A stretch of DNA of 64,000 nucleotides from Streptomyces sp. Ag109_O5-1. Lineage in GTDB: Bacteria > Actinomycetota > Actinomycetes > Streptomycetales > Streptomycetaceae. Position numbers and translations under genes: made by a program. Location of the stretch: NCBI RefSeq assembly GCF_003814875.1, contig NZ_RKQF01000001.1, positions 992,001-1,056,000 on the forward strand, in the 5' to 3' direction. The notes under the pieces are model-generated. The model worked only from the letters and a program-made list of their open reading frames with translations, searched no databases and had not been told where the DNA came from. How positions within the stretch are numbered: position 1 is the stretch's first letter; each line of letters begins with the position of its first letter. This document shows, in pieces, positions 58,956-64,000 of this stretch.

Positions 58956-58979
58956 CCGTGAGGCTTTGTTTAAGGCGTG

Positions 58980-59008
58980 AAGCTAAAGGTCCGGACCACT
59001 GCCGTCAA
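58980..59008 (-). promoter_or_regulatory. Chitinase promoter with DasR-like box in the spacer
   Basis: TTGACG (59008-59003) and TAGCTT (58985-58980) on the minus strand are 17 nt apart. The spacer region holds AAAGGTCCGGACCACT (58985-59000), which matches the DasR dre consensus ACTGGTCTAGACCACT at 12 of 16 positions, including both GGTC and GACC. Confidence 0.7.
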
Positions 59009-59010
59009 GT

Positions 59011-59026
59011 GGGGGAGCGCTCCCCC
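59011..59026. promoter_or_regulatory. CebR-like palindrome upstream of the chitinase promoter
   Basis: GGGGGAGCGCTCCCCC is a perfect 16-bp palindrome whose core equals that of the CebR consensus. It ends 2 bp before the -35 box, so it could work as an operator in addition to the dre-like site. Confidence 0.7.
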
Positions 59027-59070
59027 GTGCGGAATCACAGAAAAATGTGACGCGTACATGAACTCCCCGG

Positions 59071-60942
59071 TCAGGGTGTCGCCACCGCCGTGAACTGGGT
59101 GCGGTGCAGTTCGGCGTACCGGCCGTCCGCCGCGAGGAGTTCCTCGTGGGTGCCGTGTTCCACGATCTGTCCGGCCTCGACCACCAGGATCTGGTCGGCG
59201 GCCCGGACGGTGGAGAGCCGGTGGGCGATGACCACCGCCGTACGCCCCTCCAGCGCCTCGGCCAGGGCCTCCTGGACGGCCGCCTCCGAGGTGTTGTCGA
59301 GATGGGCGGTGGCCTCGTCGAGGATGACCACCCGCTGGCGGGCCAGCAGCAGCCGGGCGATGGTCATCCGCTGACGCTCGCCGCCGGACAGCCGGTAGCC
59401 GCGCTCGCCGACAACCGTGTCCAGCCCGTCGGGCAGCGACCGTACGACCTCGTCGAGGCGGGCGCGGCCGAGGGCCTCCCACAACTCCTCGTCCGTGGCG
59501 GCCGGTCGGGCGAGGAGCAGGTTGGCGCGGACGGTGTCGTGGAAGAGGTGGCCGTCCTGGGTGACCATGCCGAGGGTGGCGCGCAGCGAACCGGCGGTCA
59601 GGTCGCGGACGTCGACGCCACCGATACGGACGGCGCCCTCGTCCACGTCGTACAGCCGCGGCAGCAGTTGCGCGATGGTGGACTTGCCGGCGCCGGAGGA
59701 GCCCACCAGGGCGACGGTCTGACCGGGTTCGGCGCGGAAGGAGATGCCGTGCAGGACCTCGGCGCCGCCGCGCGAGTCGAGGACGGCGACCTCCTCCAGG
59801 GAGGCGAGGGAGACCTGGTCCGCGGCCGGGTAGGCGAAACGGACGTCCTCGAACTCGACGGCCACCGGGCCCTCGGGGACCTCGCGGGCGTCCGGCTTCT
59901 CCTCGATCAGGGGCAACAGGTCGAGCACTTCGAAGACCCGCTCGAAGCTGACCAGTGCGCTCATCACCTCGACGCGGGCCCCGGCGAGCGCGGTGAGCGG
60001 GGCGTACAGGCGGGTCAGCAGCAGGGCGAGGGAGACGACGGCGCCCGCCGCCAGGGTGCCGCGCAGGGCGAACCAGCCGCCGAGGCCGTAGACCAGGGCG
60101 AGGGCCAGCGAGGAGACCAGGGTCAGCGCGGTCATGAACACCGACTGGGCGGTGGCGGTGCGCACACCGATGTCCCGGACCCGGGCGGCGCGCGCCGTGA
60201 ACTCCGCCGACTCCTCCTCGGGGCGGCCGAAGAGCTTGATCAGGGTGGCGCCGGGAGCGGAGAACCGCTCGGTCATGCGGGTGCCCATGTCGGCGTTGAG
60301 CGCGGCGGCCTCGCGCTGCATGCGGGCCATCCGGCCGCCCATCCGGCGGGCGGGCACCACGAACACCGGCAGCAGCACCAGCGCGAGAAGGGTGATCTGC
60401 CAGGACAGGGTGAGCATCACCGCGAGCGTGAGCACCAGCGTGACCAGGTTGCTGACCACGCCGGACAGGGTGCCCGCGAAGGCGCGCTGGGCGCCGATGA
60501 CGTCGTTGTTGAGACGACTGACCAGCGCTCCCGTACGAGTGCGTGTGAAGAACGCGACGGGCATGCGCTGCACATGATCGAACACAGCCGTTCGCAGGTC
60601 GAGGATGAGTCCCTCCCCGAGCGTCGCCGAGAGCCGCCGCCCGAGCACCCCGAGGGCCGCCTCCACGACCGCGACGAGCGCGATCAGCAGCGAAAGCCGT
60701 ACGACCGTGCCGGTGTCGTGCCCCGACACGATCGCGTCGACGACATGGCCGGCGAGGACGGGGGTGGCGACGGCGAGCAGGGCGGTGACCACCCCGAGCA
60801 GGACGAAACGGATTATGCCCGCGCGGTGCGGGCGGGCGAAGGCGGCGATGCGGCGCAGCGTGGCCCGGTCGAAGGGGCGCCGCTCCTGCTGGGCGGTCAT
60901 CACGCTGTGCAGCTGCATCCAGGCGGTGGTCTCCATACTCAT
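59071..60942 (-). CDS. ABC exporter, fused membrane and ATP-binding domains
   Basis: A 623-residue half-transporter of the ABCB/MsbA-type. Six helices (about 40-330) precede an ATPase with GSSGAGKST, signature LSGGERQRM, Walker B VVILDEATA and H-loop AHRLS. It would export a lipophilic compound as a dimer. The start, ATG 60942, is 7 nt after a -10 of a SoxR-type promoter. The Streptomyces coelicolor SoxR regulon includes an ABC transporter (SCO7008); this may be its counterpart. Role in efflux of redox-active antibiotics is inferred. Confidence 0.9.
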   Translation of the reverse strand: MSMETTAWMQLHSVMTAQQERRPFDRATLRRIAAFARPHRAGIIRFVLLGVVTALLAVATPVLAGHVVDAIVSGHDTGTVVRLSLLIALVAVVEAALGVLGRRLSATLGEGLILDLRTAVFDHVQRMPVAFFTRTRTGALVSRLNNDVIGAQRAFAGTLSGVVSNLVTLVLTLAVMLTLSWQITLLALVLLPVFVVPARRMGGRMARMQREAAALNADMGTRMTERFSAPGATLIKLFGRPEEESAEFTARAARVRDIGVRTATAQSVFMTALTLVSSLALALVYGLGGWFALRGTLAAGAVVSLALLLTRLYAPLTALAGARVEVMSALVSFERVFEVLDLLPLIEEKPDAREVPEGPVAVEFEDVRFAYPAADQVSLASLEEVAVLDSRGGAEVLHGISFRAEPGQTVALVGSSGAGKSTIAQLLPRLYDVDEGAVRIGGVDVRDLTAGSLRATLGMVTQDGHLFHDTVRANLLLARPAATDEELWEALGRARLDEVVRSLPDGLDTVVGERGYRLSGGERQRMTIARLLLARQRVVILDEATAHLDNTSEAAVQEALAEALEGRTAVVIAHRLSTVRAADQILVVEAGQIVEHGTHEELLAADGRYAELHRTQFTAVATP

Positions 60943-60949
60943 GGAGAAG

Positions 60950-60980
60950 AACGTAGAACCTCAAGGTTCGTTGAGGTCAA
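60950..60980 (-). promoter_or_regulatory. SoxR-like promoter with 19-bp spacer
   Basis: TTGACC (60980-60975) and TACGTT (60955-60950) are separated by exactly 19 bp, as in MerR-family promoters. CCTCAAGGTTCGTTGAGG (60959-60976) is an 18-bp dyad with perfect 6-bp arms, matching the SoxR box CCTCAAGTTAACTTGAGG at 14 of 18 positions. Confidence 0.85.
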
Positions 60981-61092
60981 TGTCCGCGCGCCGTCCGCCC
61001 GTACGAAGGACCCGATGAGCCGTCGGAAGGCCCCGCCCGGCCCCGTGAAACACCAGCTGGAGCTCCCCCCTCAGCCGCTTCCAGGCCGTCAT
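60961..61092 (-). CDS. Candidate small protein, 43 aa
   Basis: ATG 61092 to TGA 60961-60963 encodes 43 residues, basic at the N-terminus (MTAWKRLRGELQLVFHGAGR). A good GAGGAG site lies 7 nt upstream. Its 3' end runs into the SoxR-like box. No family recognised. If real, it would be transcribed towards the exporter gene, but read-through could not be judged. Confidence 0.45.
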   Translation of the reverse strand: MTAWKRLRGELQLVFHGAGRGLPTAHRVLRTGGRRADIDLNEP

Positions 61093-61149
61093 CCCGTGTC
61101 TCCTCTTCCGCCACCCGCCGTTGGGTCTGCGCGGAAAACCTCTCCCGGT

Positions 61150-62133
61150 GTGACAGCGGTAAGAATCCCCGACTTCCGTGAGAGCCGACTCCCCCGGCTC
61201 GCCCGCCGCATCCCCGTGCGGCACATGCTCACCCTGATCCCGCTCGTGCTGGTCGCGGTCATCGCGGTGCAGCACCGGCAGGTCCTCGTCGAGGGCTTCG
61301 GGCATCTGCGCGCCGCCTCCTGGCCCTGGCTGCTGGCGGCGGGCGGCGCCACCTGTCTGACCTGGGTGGCGGCGGCCTTCACCCGGCAGGGCGCGGTGGT
61401 CCAGCAACTGCCCCGCTGGCGGCTGCTGGCGACGCAGCTCGCGGCGGGCTCGGCCAACCACCTGCTGCCGACGGGGCTGGGCTCGGGCGCGGTCAACCTG
61501 CGGTTCATGACCGTGTGCGGGGTGCCGCTCGCCACCTCCTCGGCCGCGCTGGCCCTGTACCTGCTCGCCGAGTCGGTGGCCCGGGTGAGCCTGATGGCCG
61601 CGCTGTTCTTCGCCTTCCCCGACGCGCTGCGGCTCGACGGCCTGCTCCCCCAGGGGGACGTGGGACCGCTCCTGGCCGTCGTGGGCGCGCTGGCGGCCGT
61701 GGCGGTGGCCGTGCTGTTTCTCGTACGACGGGTGCGCGAGCCCGTGTTCCGCTTCGTGCGCACCGCCCTGAGCGAGGCCCGCTCGGTGCACACCCGTCCG
61801 TCCCGGGCGCTGGCGCTGTGGGGCGGCTCGCTGGCCTTCCCCGCGCTCCAGGCCCTCGGTCTGGTGGCGGTGGGGCAGGCGCTGGGCCTGTCGGTGCCGC
61901 CCACGCACATGGCGCTGGCGTACCTGGCGGCCACGGTCGCCGTCGCTCTGATCCCCACGCCGGGCGGTCTGGGTTCCGTGGAGGCGGCACTGATCGTGGC
62001 ACTGGTGGCCGCGGGCGCCCCGGTGGCGGTGGCCACGGCCGTCGTCCTCGCGTACCGGATCATCACCGTGTGGGTGCCGTTGCTGCCGGGAGCGCTGACA
62101 CTGGGGGCGCTGGTGCGGCTGAAGGTCATCTGA
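61150..62133 (+). CDS. Lysylphosphatidylglycerol synthase-type membrane protein (UPF0104)
   Basis: A 327-residue integral membrane protein with about eight helices, of the LPG synthase transmembrane/UPF0104 family (AAGSANHLLPTGLGSGAVNLRFM ... LIPTPGGLGSVEAALIVALVAAG). The synthase catalytic domain of MprF is absent, so it may be a flippase-type lipid protein. GTG 61150 is the likely start, but no strong ribosome site is visible. Downstream crotonase is 31 bp away. Confidence 0.82.
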   Translation: MTAVRIPDFRESRLPRLARRIPVRHMLTLIPLVLVAVIAVQHRQVLVEGFGHLRAASWPWLLAAGGATCLTWVAAAFTRQGAVVQQLPRWRLLATQLAAGSANHLLPTGLGSGAVNLRFMTVCGVPLATSSAALALYLLAESVARVSLMAALFFAFPDALRLDGLLPQGDVGPLLAVVGALAAVAVAVLFLVRRVREPVFRFVRTALSEARSVHTRPSRALALWGGSLAFPALQALGLVAVGQALGLSVPPTHMALAYLAATVAVALIPTPGGLGSVEAALIVALVAAGAPVAVATAVVLAYRIITVWVPLLPGALTLGALVRLKVI

Positions 62134-62164
62134 CGCGGGGTGGCCTTCCTACGGAAGGAAACTC

Positions 62165-62929
62165 ATGCCGGTCCGTCTGGAACGCAAGGGTCATGTCACG
62201 ACGGTCGTCCTCTCCCGGCCCGAGGTGCGCAACGCGGTGGACGGTCCGACGGCGGCCCGACTGGTCGCCGCCTTCCGGGAGTTCGAGGCGGACGACGAGG
62301 CCCGGGTGGCGGTGCTGTGGGGCGAGGGCGGCACGTTCTGCGCGGGCGCGGACCTCAAGGCCATGGGCGGCGAGCACCGCAACCGGGTGGCGGAGGACGG
62401 TGACGGCCCGATGGGTCCGACCCGGCTGCGGCTGTCCAAGCCGGTGATCGCCGCGATCGCCGGGCACGCCGTGGCGGGGGGCCTGGAGCTGGCCCTTTGG
62501 TGCGATCTGCGGGTCGCCGAGGAGGACGCGGTGTTCGGCGTCTTCTGCCGCCGCTGGGGCGTACCGCTGATCGACGGCGGCACGGTACGGCTCCCCCGGC
62601 TGATCGGCACCAGCCGGGCCATGGACATGATCCTCACCGGCCGCCCGGTCGCGGCCGCCGAGGCCTACGAGATGGGCCTGGCCAACCGGGTCGTCCCGGC
62701 CGGCCGTTCCCGCGAGGCCGCGGAGGAACTGGCCGAGTCCGTCGCCGGCTTCCCACAGGCCTGTCTGCGCAGTGACCGGGCGTCGGTGCTGGACCAGGAG
62801 GGGCTCGACGAGCCGGCGGCGATGGGCGCCGAGATCCGTCATGGCATGGGCGTGCTGGCGCAAGGCCTGGAAGGCGCGGCGCGATTCGCGGCGGGCGCGG
62901 GGCGGCACGGCTCCTTCACGGGCGGCTGA
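62165..62929 (+). CDS. Enoyl-CoA hydratase/isomerase (crotonase)
   Basis: A 254-residue crotonase: RPEVRNAVDGPTAARLV, oxyanion-hole residues near AGADLKAMGG, and AGHAVAGGLELALWCDLRVAEEDAVFG with the second hole. The catalytic Glu pair is only partly preserved, so hydration versus isomerisation is open. GGAAGGA lies 6 nt before ATG. Likely co-transcribed with the upstream UPF0104 gene. Convergent overlap of 14 bp with the FAD oxidoreductase. Confidence 0.88.
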   Translation: MPVRLERKGHVTTVVLSRPEVRNAVDGPTAARLVAAFREFEADDEARVAVLWGEGGTFCAGADLKAMGGEHRNRVAEDGDGPMGPTRLRLSKPVIAAIAGHAVAGGLELALWCDLRVAEEDAVFGVFCRRWGVPLIDGGTVRLPRLIGTSRAMDMILTGRPVAAAEAYEMGLANRVVPAGRSREAAEELAESVAGFPQACLRSDRASVLDQEGLDEPAAMGAEIRHGMGVLAQGLEGAARFAAGAGRHGSFTGG

Positions 62930-63950
62930 TCAGCCACTCCAGCACCGCCCGCCCGGCCCGGGCGCCCTCCCGGGTCGCTGTGCGGGTGTCCTGACCGGGC
63001 TGCCGCAGACCGCCGGCGGCGAAGACACCCGGGCGGTCGGTGTACGGCCCCCGGGTGAACGTGATCCGGGCCCGGCGGGCGAGTTCGTCCTCGGCGACGA
63101 AGTTCCCGGTGAAGACGACCGTGTCGCAGGCGAGCACCCCCGTACGCCCGTCCTCGTGCCGGATCCGGACGCCGGACAGCCGGCCGTGGCCGAGGATCTC
63201 GGTGACCGTCGTACGGGTGAGCAGCGGGATACGGGAACGGAGCCGGGCGTCCAGAGCTGCTCCGGCCGAGGCGGCGCGTGGCCGGTCGGTGACCATCGCG
63301 ACGACCTCGGCGCCCCCGGCCCGCGCGGTCGCGGCGGCCGCGTACGAGACGTCCTCGGCGCCGACCACCACCGCCCGGGTGCCGATCGGCTGCCGGTAGC
63401 GGTGCACCGCCTGCTGCAGCTCTCCGCCGGTGCGGACCCCGGCGGGCCGGGTGCCCGGGACCAGCCGTGCGGCGCGGGGGCGTTCGCGGGCGCCGGTGGC
63501 GAGCACCACCGCCCGCGCGGTGAGAGTCTCCGGGCCCCGCTCGCCGACGGTGGCGAGGGAGAGCGGGCCGGCCCAGTCCAGGACGGTGACCCCGGTACGG
63601 ACCACCGCTCCCGCGCGTCCGGCCGCCTCGACGAGCAGCCGGGCGTACGCGGGTCCGGTCAACGGCCGTGTCCAGGTGCCGAATCCGCGGTGGACGCAGT
63701 GCCGTGGCACTCCCCCGGCCTGCTGTTCCCGCTCCAGCACTTCCACCCGGCCGGCTCCGGCGGCGGCGAGCCGGGCGGCGGCCGCGAGCCCGGCGGGCCC
63801 GGCACCCACGACGAGGACGTCGACCTGGCGGTCGGCGGTAGCCGTGTCCTCCCGGCGGTCGACGCTCGGCACGTGGTCCCGGCCTTCGACGCTCGGCACG
63901 TGGTCTCCGCCTTCGGCGGTCATCGCGTGGTCCCGGCGGTCGGCGGTCAT
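62916..63950 (-). CDS. FAD/NAD(P)-dependent oxidoreductase with N-terminal repeats
   Basis: A 344-residue Rossmann-fold flavoprotein: VLVVGAGPAGLAAAARLAAAG (FAD), VVLATGARERPR, GTRAVVVGAEDVSYAAAATARAGG (NAD(P) motif) and PGVFAAGGLRQPGQD near the C-terminus, as in the sarcosine-oxidase alpha/D-hydroxyproline dehydrogenase group. The first 40 residues are five 9-residue repeats with RRDH- or GRDH-type motifs encoded by a 27-bp array. The frame is open to the right edge, so ATG 63950 is only a likely start. It could act with a (2Fe-2S) partner outside the window. Confidence 0.75.
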   Translation of the reverse strand: MTADRRDHAMTAEGGDHVPSVEGRDHVPSVDRREDTATADRQVDVLVVGAGPAGLAAAARLAAAGAGRVEVLEREQQAGGVPRHCVHRGFGTWTRPLTGPAYARLLVEAAGRAGAVVRTGVTVLDWAGPLSLATVGERGPETLTARAVVLATGARERPRAARLVPGTRPAGVRTGGELQQAVHRYRQPIGTRAVVVGAEDVSYAAAATARAGGAEVVAMVTDRPRAASAGAALDARLRSRIPLLTRTTVTEILGHGRLSGVRIRHEDGRTGVLACDTVVFTGNFVAEDELARRARITFTRGPYTDRPGVFAAGGLRQPGQDTRTATREGARAGRAVLEWLISRP

Positions 63951-63964
63951 CGTGTCGTCCCGGC
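63830..63964. repeat. Five 27-bp tandem repeats within the FAD oxidoreductase gene
   Basis: Units at 63830-63856, 63857-63883, 63884-63910, 63911-63937 and 63938-63964 are each 27 bp and keep the reading frame as nine codons per unit. They differ by several substitutions, so the array is old. The translated repeats end in (R/G)(D/E)(H/D)-type residues. Confidence 0.8.
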
Positions 63965-64000
63965 CCTCTCGAACAAGTCGCTTACGGCGGCCCCGCAGTG

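Noticed and set aside
59104..61149. Plus-strand frame upstream of the UPF0104 gene
   Set aside because: It is antisense to the ABC exporter; only the part from 61150 shows membrane-protein sequence.

Overview
The window reads as a Streptomyces (or very close actinomycete) chromosome. Base composition is about 70% G+C with G/C in nearly every third codon position, GTG and TTG starts are common, and several promoters place a TANNNT box 6-8 nt before the start codon (leaderless mRNA). The gene families are typical of the genus: ETF pair, DUF6421, DUF6986, DUF5134, Rv1733c-like, a Ser/Thr kinase with an exported tail, and DasR-, CebR- and SoxR-like operators. No rRNA, tRNA, CRISPR array, phage or insertion sequence was seen.

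Layout. 1-2.8 kb: end of an M20 peptidase, an MBL hydrolase and a kinase-like protein. 2.8-8.8 kb: complete minus-strand oligopeptide ABC importer operon (oppA-B-C-D-F) with an intercistronic hairpin. 9-11 kb: P-loop/NUDIX fusion, a 64-aa secreted peptide and an array of four 23-bp repeats. 11.2-15.6 kb: alpha-galactosidase, ROK kinase and LacI regulator. 15.6-21 kb: cyclotransferase-like protein, receptor-type Ser/Thr kinase, DUF6986 aldolase and a secreted EEP nuclease. 21-24.6 kb: etfBA, a flavin reductase behind a Cys-containing leader peptide, and a divergent thioredoxin/DUF4395 pair. 24.8-31.3 kb: acyltransferase, B3/B4 and transglutaminase-like genes, the DUF6421-SDR-threonine aldolase operon, and GDPD. 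31.3-40.7 kb: GNAT, VOC, FUSC-MarR operon, DUF5134, M56 peptidase, PAP2, a 58-aa gene, HAD, TetR and a ferredoxin reductase-like enzyme behind a 42-bp near-perfect dyad. 40.8-50 kb: purine permease, SGNH hydrolase, pectate lyase, lipoprotein, PaaX and AidB-like dehydrogenase, and a HEAT protein. 50-55 kb: Rv1733c-like protein, BNR protein, MarR-MFS pair and two degraded gene remnants. 55-59 kb: ricin-lectin beta-helix protein and GH18 chitinase. 59-64 kb: ABC exporter behind a SoxR-type promoter, LPG-synthase-like membrane protein, crotonase and an FAD oxidoreductase with N-terminal 9-residue repeats.

How the parts work together. Several loci concern scavenging extracellular polymers (peptides, alpha-galactosides, pectin, chitin), each next to a recognisable operator. 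A purine theme links the NCS2 permease, the DUF6986 gene and a xanthine dehydrogenase deletion scar; the first two share a 17-bp operator-like motif. The least understood unit is DUF6421-SDR-threonine aldolase, tightly packed and with a gluzincin-like HDRTH...EE pattern in DUF6421. All functions are inferred by reading the sequence; no database search was run.
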